Below are positions 26,424 through 35,557 of a stretch of 64,000 nt of DNA, piece by piece. The position numbers were made by a program, and so were the translations under genes. Below the pieces are notes generated by a model, which was not told where the DNA came from, ran no database searches, and saw only the letters and a list, made by a program, of their open reading frames with translations. Source of the DNA: Streptomyces ficellus (GTDB lineage: Bacteria > Actinomycetota > Actinomycetes > Streptomycetales > Streptomycetaceae); assembly GCF_009739905.1 (NCBI RefSeq), contig NZ_CP034279.1, positions 5,394,001 to 5,458,000 on the forward strand. Reading direction: 5' to 3'. Within the stretch, counting starts at the first letter, position 1. The number at the start of each line of letters is the position of its first letter.

Positions 26424-27584
26424 ATGTGGGTCCGGAGACGTGCGGTGGCGGCGGTGCTCGGCCTGCTGCTGCTCACCGGCTGCACGGCGCCCGGGCCGGC
26501 GCCCGCGCCCGGCACGGCCGCCTTCCAGACGGCGGCGGACCGGCGGGCCTCCGCCGTACGCACCGGGCAGCTCGCCGCGGTCCCGCTCGCCGCCTGGTCG
26601 TACCGGGTGACGGACGTCCGGCCTGACGGCGACGACCGGGCCACCGCGCGCGCCGAGCTGAGCTACCGCCTCGCCGGGTACGACGACGGCGCCGTGACCG
26701 CCGAGCGGGCCCTCGGGTTCGCGCGGCGCGGCGGGAGCTGGACGGTCACGTCCGACCGGCCGGCGAAGGGCGCCGCCCCGCAGCTGTGGGAGCAGGGCGC
26801 CGTCGGCGTCGTCCGGGGCGAACGGAGCCTGGTCCTCGGCGCCGGACGGGACACCGCACGGCTGCGGGCCGTCGCCGCGGCCACCGACCGGGCGGTGCCC
26901 GCCGTGTCGGACGCCTGGCCCGAGGGCTGGGCCCGCCGCGTGGTGGTCCTCGTGCCCGGCTCGCTCAAGGACATGGGCGCGCTGCTGGGGGAGCCGGCGG
27001 CGGGGTACCGCGGTATCGCGGCGGTCACCACCGGCCGGGCCGGCGGCGGGCCCGGCGCCCCGGCGGACCGGGTGATCGTCAACCCGGAGGCCTACGCCGT
27101 GCTCGGCGACTACGGGCGGCGCTTCGTCCTCGCCCACGAGACGACCCACGTGGCCACCCGGACCGACACCTCCGAGCTGACGCCGCTGTGGCTCTCCGAG
27201 GGCTTCGCCGACTGGGTGGCCCACCGCGGTACGTCGGATGGGTCGGGCGGGGCTGGTGCTTCCGGTGCGTACCGTACGCCCGCCGAGGCGGCGCCCGGGC
27301 TGCGCGACGCCGTCCGCGCGGGCGCCGTACCGGCCGCCCTGCCCACGGACGGCGACTACTCGTTCGCCGCCGACGGCAAGGCCCTGGCCCGGGCGTACGA
27401 GGGCGGCTGGCTGGCCTGCCACCTGATCGCCGGCCGGTGGGGCGAGGCGAAGCTGCGGGACTTCTACCGGGCGGCGGGGGACAAGGGCCCGGAGACGGCG
27501 CTCCGCGAGGTCCTCGCGACGACCCCCGACGCCTTCACCGCCCTGTGGCGGGCCCACCTGCGGGAGCAGCTGGGCAGCTCATGA
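26424..27584 (+). CDS. lipoprotein with zincin (HExxH) protease-like domain
   Basis: A 386-residue lipoprotein: residues 1-20 form a signal peptide ending in LLLTGC, a good lipobox. The C-terminal half has HETTH (zinc-binding) followed by LWLSEGFADWVAHR, where the Glu would be the third ligand, as in gluzincins of the MA clan. Substrate unknown. ATG 26424 is preferred because it directly starts the signal peptide; an in-frame GTG lies at 26397. It overlaps the convergent glycosyltransferase gene by 6 bp. Confidence 0.82.
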   Translation: MWVRRRAVAAVLGLLLLTGCTAPGPAPAPGTAAFQTAADRRASAVRTGQLAAVPLAAWSYRVTDVRPDGDDRATARAELSYRLAGYDDGAVTAERALGFARRGGSWTVTSDRPAKGAAPQLWEQGAVGVVRGERSLVLGAGRDTARLRAVAAATDRAVPAVSDAWPEGWARRVVVLVPGSLKDMGALLGEPAAGYRGIAAVTTGRAGGGPGAPADRVIVNPEAYAVLGDYGRRFVLAHETTHVATRTDTSELTPLWLSEGFADWVAHRGTSDGSGGAGASGAYRTPAEAAPGLRDAVRAGAVPAALPTDGDYSFAADGKALARAYEGGWLACHLIAGRWGEAKLRDFYRAAGDKGPETALREVLATTPDAFTALWRAHLREQLGSS

Positions 27585-28835
27585 GGTGAGCAGTTCCTTG
27601 TCCCGGGTGGCCTGCGCCGGCACCGTCGCGTGCCCCTCCCGCAGCCGCGGTTCGGTCACCGTCTGCCGCCACAGCTCCCGGCAGGCGGTCAGCGAGGCGG
27701 CCACCAGCAGCCCGTTGCGCACCGTCAGCAGCACGATGCCCCACAGGTCGCTGTGCACCACGTGCGTGAACCAGATCGGGAACTCCAGCATCGTCACCCC
27801 CGTCGCCACCAGCACCATCTTCGCGGGCCGGGCCATCCGGCTGCCCCGGAACACCAGGCACACGGCCGCCAGCCCCACCAGCCAGATCATGTACTGCGGG
27901 CTGATCACCCGGCTCGTGGTGGTGAACAGCAGCACGGCCGCGAACGCCGCGTCCGGCAGCGTCGTCGTACCGAACGCGCGCGCCCGCACCCGCCACACCA
28001 GCAGCCAGCCGAACGCCGCCACCGTCAGCGCCAGCGCCGCACCGGACACCACCGGCACGTACGGGCCGAGGAACTCCACCGACCCGTAGTTCAGCAGCAC
28101 CTGCCCCTCCCAGCCGAAGTTCCGCGCCACGTGGAAGACGAGCGAACCCAGCGACTCCACCTCCGTGCCCCGGTCCCGCTGGAAGGTGAGGAACGCCAGC
28201 GCCCCCGGCATCGCCGCCACACAGGCCAGCAGCACCGCGGTGCCCGTGACCACCGCCGCCGTCCAGGAGCGCACGGTGACCCGGCCGCGCCGGGTGCCCG
28301 CCAGCAGCAGCACCGGCCACACCTTCACCAGCGCGCCGAACCCCGCCAGCGCGCCCATCACCCGCGGGTGCCGCACCCCGGCCAGCAGCGCGGCGACCGC
28401 GACGGCCGTCACCATCAGGTCGTAGCGCGCGTACCCGGTCGGGCCGAGCAGCGGCACGCCCGCCACCCACACCCACGCCCCGGACAAGCACTTCCCGGGG
28501 CGCCGCCCCGCGTACAGCAACAGGCCGAAAACCACCGCGTCACACGCGAAGGTGAGGAGGAAGAAGGCCGACGGGTAGTCCAGGAAGGGCAGCATCCCGG
28601 GGGAGAGGATGGCGAGCGCCGCGGCCGGCGGGTACTGCCAGGTGACGTCGTCCAGCGGGTACGTGCCCGTGCGCAGCACGTCGTACCAGCCCTGGTAGAT
28701 CACCGAGACGTCGCTCGTTATGTCCGGCCCCGGCAGGACGAAGACCTTGAAGACGCAGAGCAGCAGGAGCGTCCTGGTCAGAAGCCATATGCCGACGACT
28801 GTGAACGGGAGCCGGATGCCGCTGGGGCCCTTCAT
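27579..28835 (-). CDS. GT87/GT-C type membrane mannosyltransferase-like protein
   Basis: A 418-residue polytopic membrane protein with about ten helices, of the DUF2029/GT87 polyprenol-phosphate-mannose-dependent mannosyltransferase group. An acidic motif early in the first loop (PGPDITSDV) and the TWQYPPAAALAIL segment are typical. M. tuberculosis has a GT87 enzyme (Rv2181) in the same neighbourhood. ATG 28835 (MKGPSGIRLP) is chosen because GAGG precedes it and it immediately precedes the first helix; the frame runs upstream through the pimB' region without support. Acceptor unknown. Confidence 0.75.
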   Translation of the reverse strand: MKGPSGIRLPFTVVGIWLLTRTLLLLCVFKVFVLPGPDITSDVSVIYQGWYDVLRTGTYPLDDVTWQYPPAAALAILSPGMLPFLDYPSAFFLLTFACDAVVFGLLLYAGRRPGKCLSGAWVWVAGVPLLGPTGYARYDLMVTAVAVAALLAGVRHPRVMGALAGFGALVKVWPVLLLAGTRRGRVTVRSWTAAVVTGTAVLLACVAAMPGALAFLTFQRDRGTEVESLGSLVFHVARNFGWEGQVLLNYGSVEFLGPYVPVVSGAALALTVAAFGWLLVWRVRARAFGTTTLPDAAFAAVLLFTTTSRVISPQYMIWLVGLAAVCLVFRGSRMARPAKMVLVATGVTMLEFPIWFTHVVHSDLWGIVLLTVRNGLLVAASLTACRELWRQTVTEPRLREGHATVPAQATRDKELLTS

Positions 28836-28947
28836 GCAAACCTCGTCCGGGTGGGTGGGGGTGGTCTTCGGTCGGATCGGTTCCGTGGTGCCGGGCGGGA
28901 CGGTGCGGAAGCGGTGGAGCGGCGCCGTTGGGTACTGTCGGCATGCG

Positions 28948-30090
28948 ATGCACAAGACCTTGATCGTAACCAACGACTTTCCGCCCAGACCCGGCGGGAT
29001 CCAGGCGTTTCTGCACAATATGGCGCTCCGACTCGACCCGGAACGGATCGTCGTCTACGCCTCCACGTGGAAGCGCGGCCGGGAAGGTGCCGAGGCGACC
29101 GCTCTGTTCGACGACGAACAGCCGTTCCAGGTTGTCCGGGACCCTACGACGATGCTGTTGCCCACGCCACGTGTGACCGCGCGGGCCGTCGGCCTGCTGC
29201 GCGAGCACGGCTGCGAATCCGTGTGGTTCGGCGCGGCCGCCCCGCTCGGGCTCATGGCCCCCGCGCTGCGCCGCGCGGGCGCACGGCGGATCGTCGCCAC
29301 CACGCACGGGCACGAGGCCGGATGGGCCCAGCTGCCCGGCTCGCGGCAGCTGCTGCGGAGGATCGGCGAGGGAACGGACACCCTCACCTACCTCGGCGAG
29401 TACACCCGCTCCCGGATCGCCGGCGCGCTGACTCCCGCGGCCGCCGGGCGCATGGTCCAGCTGCCGCCCGGGGTCGACGAGAAGACCTTCCACCCCGGGT
29501 CCGGCGGCGACGCGGTGCGCGAACGGCTCGGGCTCGCCGAGCGGCCGGTGGTCGTCTGCGTCTCGCGGCTGGTGCCGCGGAAGGGTCAGGACACGCTGAT
29601 CAGGGCCATGCCGTCGATCCTCGCGCGGGTGCCCGACGCGGTCCTGCTGATCGTCGGGGGCGGGCCCTACGAGAAGGACCTGCGCCGCCTCGCCGCGGAG
29701 ACCGGCGTGGCCGGATCGGTGCGCTTCACCGGATCGGTGCCGTGGGCGGAGCTCCCCGCGCACTACGGAGCCGGTGACGTCTTCGCCATGCCCTGCCGCA
29801 CCCGGCGGGGCGGGCTGGACGTCGAGGGCCTCGGCATCGTGTACCTCGAGGCCTCCGCGACCGGGCTCCCGGTCGTCGCCGGCGACTCCGGCGGCGCGCC
29901 GGACGCCGTCCTGGACGGCGAGACGGGCTGGGTCGTCCGCGGCTCGTCCCCGGACGAGTCCGCCGACCGCATCGTCACGCTCCTGGAGGACCCGGACCTA
30001 CGCCGCCGCATGGGCGAACGCGGCCGCGCCTGGGTCGAGGACAAATGGCGCTGGGATCTCTTGGCGGAGTCGCTGAAGCGTTTGCTCTGA
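28948..30090 (+). CDS. pimB': GT4 glycosyltransferase, probable PimB' (phosphatidylinositol mannoside synthesis)
   Basis: A 380-residue GT-B enzyme expected to add the second mannose from GDP-mannose to PIM1. The N-terminal NDFPPRPGGIQ, the middle WFGAAAPLGLMAP, CVSRLVPRKGQDT and the C-terminal GLGIVYLEASA (E-x7-E nucleotide-sugar motif) closely match M. tuberculosis PimB' (Rv2188c) as I remember it. ATG 28948 is supported by the conserved TLIVTNDFPP start; a TACTGT box nine nucleotides upstream suggests a nearly leaderless mRNA. Divergent from the membrane mannosyltransferase, with about 110 bp between. Confidence 0.82.
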   Translation: MHKTLIVTNDFPPRPGGIQAFLHNMALRLDPERIVVYASTWKRGREGAEATALFDDEQPFQVVRDPTTMLLPTPRVTARAVGLLREHGCESVWFGAAAPLGLMAPALRRAGARRIVATTHGHEAGWAQLPGSRQLLRRIGEGTDTLTYLGEYTRSRIAGALTPAAAGRMVQLPPGVDEKTFHPGSGGDAVRERLGLAERPVVVCVSRLVPRKGQDTLIRAMPSILARVPDAVLLIVGGGPYEKDLRRLAAETGVAGSVRFTGSVPWAELPAHYGAGDVFAMPCRTRRGGLDVEGLGIVYLEASATGLPVVAGDSGGAPDAVLDGETGWVVRGSSPDESADRIVTLLEDPDLRRRMGERGRAWVEDKWRWDLLAESLKRLL

Positions 30091-30118
30091 GGGGGGCGCG
30101 GCGAGGCTCGTTGTGGCG

Positions 30119-30290
30119 GACGCCCCGCCTCGCCCCCGTTGCGGGCGGGCAACCGCCCGGCTGGGGCTCCCCCCACCCGTTGCGGGCTCACCCGGCTGGG
30201 TTCCCACCCGCCCGTTGAGGGCTCGCCCCGCTGGACGGCTCCCACCCCCCGGAGTGGGCTCGCCCTGCGGGGGCTCCCACCCTGCCTACC
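30119..30290. repeat. degenerate tandem repeats, about 36-42 bp period
   Basis: Four related units begin near 30133: CCCGTTGCGGGC, CCCGTTGCGGGCTC, CCCGTTGAGGGCTC and CCCGGAGTGGGCTC. Each is followed by a C/G-rich arm (such as CCGGCTGG or CCGCTGG) ending in TCCCACC or similar. They lie directly before repeat copy B and downstream of pimB'. No coding character. Confidence 0.65.
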
Positions 30291-30575
30291 CCGTTGTGGG
30301 CAATCGTCCCGCAGGGCGGGACGGGTGGGCACAACGGGACCGGGGCGGTGCCTCGTCCCGGTTCGCCCAGGGGCGGTGCCTGTTCCCGGTTCGCCTGCGG
30401 GCGGTGCCTCGTGCCGGTGCCGGTCGGTGGGTGGGGGGCGTGGCCCCTCCGGGCTCGCCTCCTCGGGGCCGGCGGCCTCGGGTTACGGGATAGGGAGCCC
30501 CGGTAGCGCCGCCGGTCCCCTGCGGGGGCGACCCTGCACGGCCCCGCCCCGGTGTGTGGCCGGGTGCGGGCCGTG
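30280..30575. repeat. dispersed GC-rich intergenic repeat, copy B
   Basis: The inverted partner of the block at 13616-13966. It contains the same 29-, 44- and 27-nt identical stretches on the opposite strand. Where copy A has a CTCTCGGCTTCGCTCGAG hairpin, copy B lacks it, and copy B has an extra run of short direct repeats (CCCGGTTCGCC, GGGCGGTGCC) at 30340-30412. It fills the 543-bp gap between pimB' and cholesterol oxidase together with the tandem repeats; nothing else was seen there. Confidence 0.85.
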
Positions 30576-30633
30576 GGGGATTGGGGGCGCGCGGGCTATG
30601 GGCGGATCGGCGGGTTCCGTCGATGCTCCGACC

Positions 30634-32232
30634 ATGACACCAAAACTGACGCGCCGTCACCTCCTCGGCCTCGGCGCCCTCCAGACCGCCGCCGCCCTCG
30701 GGCTCACCCGGATCGGCCGGGCGAACGCCCCGGAACACGGCACCGCCCTGGTCGTCGGGACCGGCTACGGCGGCGCCGTCGCGGCGCTCCGCCTCGGCGA
30801 GGCCGGCATCCGTACCACCGTCCTCGAAATGGGCGCCCTGTGGAACCGCTCCGGCCCCGACGGGCGGGTGTTCTGCTCCACCGCCGCCCCCGACCACCGG
30901 TCCATGTGGTTCCGCACTCGCACCGAGGCGCCGCTCGCCACGTTCCTGTGGCTGGACGTGGTGAACAAGAACATCAGCCCGTACCCCGGGGTCCTCGACC
31001 GGGTGCGGTTCGCCGACATGTCGGTGTTCGTGGGGCGGGGGGTGGGCGGCGGGTCGCTGGTCAACGGCGGCATGGCCGTCACGCCGCAGCGCGCGTACTT
31101 CTCCGAGATGCTGCCGCACGTGGACGCCGACGAGATGTACCGCACGTACTTCCCGCGCGCCAACGCCATGCTCGGCGTCAACAGCATCGACCCCGCCTGG
31201 TTCGAGACCACCGAGTGGTACCGCTTCAGCCGCGTCTCGCGGAAGCACGCGGCGAGGGCGGGGCTGCGGACGACGTTCGTGCCGAACGTGTACGACTTCG
31301 GGTACATGCAGCGGGAAGCGGCCGGTACGGCGGTGCGGTCCGCGCTGGGCGGTGAGGTGATCTACGGCAACAACCACGGCAAGCGCAGCCTGGACCGTAC
31401 GTATCTCGCCGCCGCCCTCGGCACCGGAAACGTCACCATCGAGACGCTGCACCGGGCGAGAGCCGTGCGCAGGGAGCGCGACGGCACGTACGTCGTCACG
31501 GCCGACCGGATCGACCTGGCCGGGAAGGTGGTCGAGACCCGGGAGTTCGGCTGCGAGCGGCTCTTCCTCGGAGCGGGGAGCCTCGGGACGACCGAGCTGC
31601 TGCTGCGGGCCAGGGAGACCGGCGCCCTGCCCGGGCTGAGCGACGAGGTGGGGCGGGGGTGGGGGCCCAACGGCAACGTCATGACCGGCCGGGCCAACCA
31701 CCTGTGGGACACCGTCGGGGCCAACCAGTCGACGATGCCGGTGATGGGCATCGACGACCGGGACAACCCCGACAACCCGGTGTTCGCGGAGATCGCCCCG
31801 CTGCCGACCGGCCTGGAGCACTGGGTGAGCCTGTATCTGGCGATCACCCGCAACCCGGAGCGCGGCACGTTCCGGTACGACCCGGCGACGGACGGCGTGC
31901 GGCTGGACTGGAACCGGGCGCAGAGCCAGGTGTCGGCCGCGTCGGCGAAGCGGCTGTTCGACCGGATCAACGCCCGGAACGCCACGATTTACCGGTACGA
32001 CCTCTTCGGCGGCAACCGGACCTTCGCCGACGACTTCACGTACCACCCGCTGGGCGGGTGCGTGCTGGGGAGGGCGACCGACGACTACGGGCGGGTACGC
32101 GGCGCTCCGGGCGTGTACGTCACCGACGGATCCCTCGTACCGGGATCCATCGGTGTCAACCCGTTCGTGACGATCACGGCCCTGGCCGAGCGGACGATGA
32201 GCCGGGTCATCGCGGAGGACTACGCGCGGTAG
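30634..32232 (+). CDS. cholesterol oxidase, GMC-type, exported by Tat
   Basis: A 532-residue flavoenzyme oxidising 3-beta-hydroxysteroids to the 4-en-3-one with H2O2 release. A twin-arginine signal (TRRHLLGLGAL) occupies residues 1-37. An FAD-binding GTGYGGAVAALRLGEAG follows, then the GRGVGGGSLVNGGMAV segment. The catalytic residues of type I cholesterol oxidase appear present: Glu in FAEIAP, His in YHPLGGCVLG, Asn in GVNPFVTITALAER. Similarity to secreted Streptomyces ChoA is extensive by memory. ATG 30634 directly starts the signal. Tail overlaps the convergent acyl-CoA synthetase by 13 bp. Confidence 0.93.
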   Translation: MTPKLTRRHLLGLGALQTAAALGLTRIGRANAPEHGTALVVGTGYGGAVAALRLGEAGIRTTVLEMGALWNRSGPDGRVFCSTAAPDHRSMWFRTRTEAPLATFLWLDVVNKNISPYPGVLDRVRFADMSVFVGRGVGGGSLVNGGMAVTPQRAYFSEMLPHVDADEMYRTYFPRANAMLGVNSIDPAWFETTEWYRFSRVSRKHAARAGLRTTFVPNVYDFGYMQREAAGTAVRSALGGEVIYGNNHGKRSLDRTYLAAALGTGNVTIETLHRARAVRRERDGTYVVTADRIDLAGKVVETREFGCERLFLGAGSLGTTELLLRARETGALPGLSDEVGRGWGPNGNVMTGRANHLWDTVGANQSTMPVMGIDDRDNPDNPVFAEIAPLPTGLEHWVSLYLAITRNPERGTFRYDPATDGVRLDWNRAQSQVSAASAKRLFDRINARNATIYRYDLFGGNRTFADDFTYHPLGGCVLGRATDDYGRVRGAPGVYVTDGSLVPGSIGVNPFVTITALAERTMSRVIAEDYAR

Positions 32233-34016
32233 ATCGCTTCGATCTCGTCCGCGAAGTCCTTCGCCACCACGTTGCGCTTGAGCTTGAGGGACGGCGTGAT
32301 GTGGCCGGCTTCCTCGGTGAACTGGGAGCTCAGGATCCTGAACTTGCGGACCGATTCCGCTTTGGAGACCGCCGCGTTGCCCTCGTCCACGGCCCGCTGC
32401 ACCTCCGCCAGCAGGTCGGGGTCCTCGCACAGCGACGCCGCCGTCGAACCGGCCGGCTTGCCGTGCTCGGCGGCCCAGCGGCCGAGGAACTCCTCGTCGA
32501 TGGTGACCAGCGCGCCGACGAAGGGGCGCCCGTCGCCCACCACCATGCACTCCGCGATCAACGCGTTGCCGCGGATGCGGTCCTCGATCACCGCGGGGGC
32601 GACGTTCTTGCCGCCCGCGGTGACCAGGATCTCCTTCTTCCGGCCGGTGATCGCCAGGTAGCCGTCCTCGTCGAGGGTGCCGATGTCACCGGTGTGGAAC
32701 CAGCCGTCGGCCAGCGCCTCCGCGGTCGCCGACTCGTTCTGCCAGTAGCCCGAGAAGACGTGCTCGCCGTGGATGAGGACCTCGCCGTCGTCGGCGATGC
32801 GGACGACCGAGCCCGGCAGCGGCTGCCCGACGGTGCCGATCTTGGGGCGGTCGTACGGGTTGAACGCGGTCGCCGCGCACGTCTCCGTCAGGCCGTAGCC
32901 CTCCAGGACGGTGAGGCCGATGCCGCGGTAGAAGTGGCCCAGCCGCTCGCCCAGGGGCGCGCCGCCCGAGACGGCCGCCTGGCAGCGCCCGCCCAGCACC
33001 GCGCGGAGCTTGTTGTAGACCAGCTTGTCGAAGACGAAGTGCTTCAGCTTCAGGGCCAGCGACGGGCCCTCGGGGCCGGAGGTGGCGCGGCTGTAGTCGA
33101 TGGCCGTCTGCGCGGCCTTGTCGAAGATCTTGCCCTTGCCGTCCGCCTGCGCCTTGGCGCGCGCCGAGTTGTACACCTTCTCGAAGACGCGCGGGACGCC
33201 CAGGATCAGCGTCGGTTTGAAGGCGGCCAGTTCGTCGGTGAGGTTCTTGATGTCCGGTACGCAGCCCAGGCGGATCGGCGCCAGCACCGAGCCGACCTCG
33301 ATGAGCCGTCCGAAGACGTGCGCGGCAGGCAGGAACAGCAGGGCCGAGCACTCCCCGGTGCGGAACAGCGGCTTGAGCCGCTCGACGACGTTGCCGCACT
33401 CGGCGAAGAAGTTGCGGTGCGTCAGGACGCAGCCCTTGGGGCGGCCCGTGGTGCCGGAGGTGTAGACGATCGTCGCGATGTCGTCGGCCTTGGCGGACGA
33501 CATCGCCCGGTCGACCGTCTCGTCGGGTACGTCGGCCCCGGCGGCGGTCAGTTCGCCGACGGCGTCCCGGTCCAGGCGCCAGACGTGCCGCAGCTCCGGG
33601 AGGTTCCCGCGCACCGACTCCACCGCCGTCGCGTGCGCCTCGGTCTCCACGATCACCCCGACCGCGCCCGAGTCGCCCAGTATCCACTGGACCTGCTCGG
33701 CGGAGCTCGTCTCGTACACCGGCACCGTCACCGCGCCGGCGCTCCAGATCGCGAAGTCCATCTGGACCCACTCGAACCGGGTGCGGGAGATCAGACCGAC
33801 CCGGTCACCGGGGCGCACGCCCAGGGCGATCAGGCCCTTGGCGGCGGCCCGGACCTCGGCGAGGAACTCGGTGGCGGTGACGTCCACCCACGCACCGGCC
33901 ACCTTGCGGCCCATGACGGCCGTGTCCGGGTGCTGCGCGGCATTGCGGCGGATGAGATCCGTCAGGTTGCCGTCCGTGGGGACCTCGTACAGGGCCGGAA
34001 GGCTGAACTCGCGCAA
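32220..34016 (-). CDS. long-chain fatty acyl-CoA synthetase, FadD15-like
   Basis: A 598-residue AMP-forming ligase. Motifs: P-loop-like YTSGTTGRPKG, GYGLTE, and GWFHTGDIGTLDEDGYLAITGRKKE. It activates fatty acids to acyl-CoA. The TTG start at 34016 is supported by GAGGAG eight nucleotides upstream. M. tuberculosis fadD15 (Rv2187) also adjoins pimB', so this is probably the orthologue; here cholesterol oxidase lies between them. Confidence 0.9.
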   Translation of the reverse strand: MREFSLPALYEVPTDGNLTDLIRRNAAQHPDTAVMGRKVAGAWVDVTATEFLAEVRAAAKGLIALGVRPGDRVGLISRTRFEWVQMDFAIWSAGAVTVPVYETSSAEQVQWILGDSGAVGVIVETEAHATAVESVRGNLPELRHVWRLDRDAVGELTAAGADVPDETVDRAMSSAKADDIATIVYTSGTTGRPKGCVLTHRNFFAECGNVVERLKPLFRTGECSALLFLPAAHVFGRLIEVGSVLAPIRLGCVPDIKNLTDELAAFKPTLILGVPRVFEKVYNSARAKAQADGKGKIFDKAAQTAIDYSRATSGPEGPSLALKLKHFVFDKLVYNKLRAVLGGRCQAAVSGGAPLGERLGHFYRGIGLTVLEGYGLTETCAATAFNPYDRPKIGTVGQPLPGSVVRIADDGEVLIHGEHVFSGYWQNESATAEALADGWFHTGDIGTLDEDGYLAITGRKKEILVTAGGKNVAPAVIEDRIRGNALIAECMVVGDGRPFVGALVTIDEEFLGRWAAEHGKPAGSTAASLCEDPDLLAEVQRAVDEGNAAVSKAESVRKFRILSSQFTEEAGHITPSLKLKRNVVAKDFADEIEAIYRA

Positions 34017-34273
34017 AACTGCTGCTCCTCATCGGGCGCCGGCGCCACGGCTCTGTGTGATGCACCGGTTGCGGTCCACGGTCGGGCACGTACTCGGTGG
34101 GGGCGAGCACGACTGGACTGCCCGGACGTTACCCACCAGTACTCGGTTCCCGATAGGGGCGTCGGCGAGATGTTCGCTGCGTCACACGTCACTGGCTGTA
34201 CTTGACGCACAGTAGTCCACAGTTGTGACGAGGTGGAAGTAACCGCAGGTCCGACCGCCTAGGGTGGGTGGCC

Positions 34274-35041
34274 ATGAGGGTCAACGTGATCAGCGACGTG
34301 CACGGGAACGCCGAGGACCTGGCAGCCGCGGGCGAGGGTGCCGACGCCCTCATATGCCTCGGTGACCTGGTGCTCTTCCTGGACTATCACGACCACTCGC
34401 GCGGCATCTTCCCCGACCTCTTCGGCGTCCGGAACGCCCACCGGATCGTGGAGCTGCGCACGGCCCGCCGCTTCGACCAGGCCCGCGAGTTCGGCCGCCG
34501 GCTGTGGGCGGAGCTGGACGTGGACCGCGACACGGCCATCGACCAGGCCGTACGCCGGCAGTACGCGGCCCTGTTCGCCGCGTTCCCCACCCCGACGTAC
34601 GCCACCTACGGCAATGTCGACATACCGTCCCTGTGGCACGAGTACGCCGGCCCCGGCACCACCGTCCTGGACGGGCAGCGCGTCGAGCTGGGCGGCCTCG
34701 TCTTCGGCTTCGTCGGCGGCGGGCTGCGCACCCCGATGCGGACGCCCCACGAGATCTCCGACGAGGAGTACGCGGCCAAGGTCGAGGCGCTGGGCGAGGT
34801 CGACGTGCTGTGCTCGCACATCCCGCCGGACGTGCCGGAGCTGACGTACGACACCGTCGCGCGCCGCTTCGAGCGCGGCAGCCGGGCCCTGCTCGACGCG
34901 ATCCGCCGGACCCGGCCCCGGTACGCGCTCTTCGGCCACGTCCACCAGCCGCTGGTGCGGCGGATGCGGGTGGCGTCGACCGAGTGCGTGAACGTGGGGC
35001 ATTTCGCGGCGACCGGGAGGCCCTGGGCCCTGGAATGGTGA
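34274..35041 (+). CDS. metallophosphoesterase, calcineurin-like
   Basis: A 255-residue cytosolic hydrolase. The dinuclear metal motif is visible in DVHGN near the start, CLGDLVLF, YGNVD, then SHIPPD and FGHVHQP. Substrate unknown. ATG 34274 lies 8 nt after TAGGGT (34260-34265), pointing to a leaderless transcript; a GTG six bases earlier is in frame. Divergent from the acyl-CoA synthetase. Confidence 0.85.
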   Translation: MRVNVISDVHGNAEDLAAAGEGADALICLGDLVLFLDYHDHSRGIFPDLFGVRNAHRIVELRTARRFDQAREFGRRLWAELDVDRDTAIDQAVRRQYAALFAAFPTPTYATYGNVDIPSLWHEYAGPGTTVLDGQRVELGGLVFGFVGGGLRTPMRTPHEISDEEYAAKVEALGEVDVLCSHIPPDVPELTYDTVARRFERGSRALLDAIRRTRPRYALFGHVHQPLVRRMRVASTECVNVGHFAATGRPWALEW

Positions 35042-35105
35042 GCCGCGCCCACGCGATAGCCTTCACCCCTACAGGAACCGGTACCGCACTGGAGGAGCCA
35101 CGGCG

Positions 35106-35555
35106 ATGGCGGAACACACCAGCTCGAGCATCGAGATCGAGGCGGCACCGGCCGACGTCATGGGAGTGATCGCCGACTTCGCGCGCTACCCGGAGTGGAC
35201 GGGCGAGGTGAAGGAGGCGGAGGTCCTGGAGAAGGACGCCGCCGGCCGCGCCGAGAAGGTCCGCCTGCTGCTGGACGCCGGCGCGATCAAGGACGACCAC
35301 ACCCTGGCGTACACCTGGACCGGCGACGACGAGGTGTCCTGGACGCTGGTCAAGTCCCAGATGCTCCGCGCCCTGGACGGCTCCTACCGCCTGCGGCCGC
35401 TGGCCGGCGGCGCCCGCACCGAGGTGACGTACCAGCTGACCGTGGACGTCAAGATCCCCATGCTGGGCATGATCAAGCGGAAGGCCGAGAAGGTCATCAT
35501 CGACCGCGCCCTGGCCGGACTGAAGAAGCGCGTCGAATCCCCGCGCAAGGGCTGA
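35106..35555 (+). CDS. SRPBCC (START-like, polyketide cyclase/dehydrase family) protein
   Basis: A 149-residue protein with the helix-grip fold pattern: SSIEIEAAPADVMGVIADFARYPEWTGEV at the start and a long C-terminal helix (MIKRKAEKVIIDRALAGLKKRVE). These proteins bind hydrophobic ligands, but no catalytic residues are evident. GGAGGAG precedes the ATG. It heads an apparent operon with an ArsA-like ATPase (2-bp gap), as in M. tuberculosis Rv2185c-Rv2184c. Confidence 0.88.
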   Translation: MAEHTSSSIEIEAAPADVMGVIADFARYPEWTGEVKEAEVLEKDAAGRAEKVRLLLDAGAIKDDHTLAYTWTGDDEVSWTLVKSQMLRALDGSYRLRPLAGGARTEVTYQLTVDVKIPMLGMIKRKAEKVIIDRALAGLKKRVESPRKG

Positions 35556-35557
35556 CC

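Noticed and set aside
34195..34235. DnaA-box-like TAGTCCACA and nearby partial palindrome upstream of the metallophosphoesterase
   Set aside because: Single mismatched copy with no cluster of boxes; no sign of an origin.
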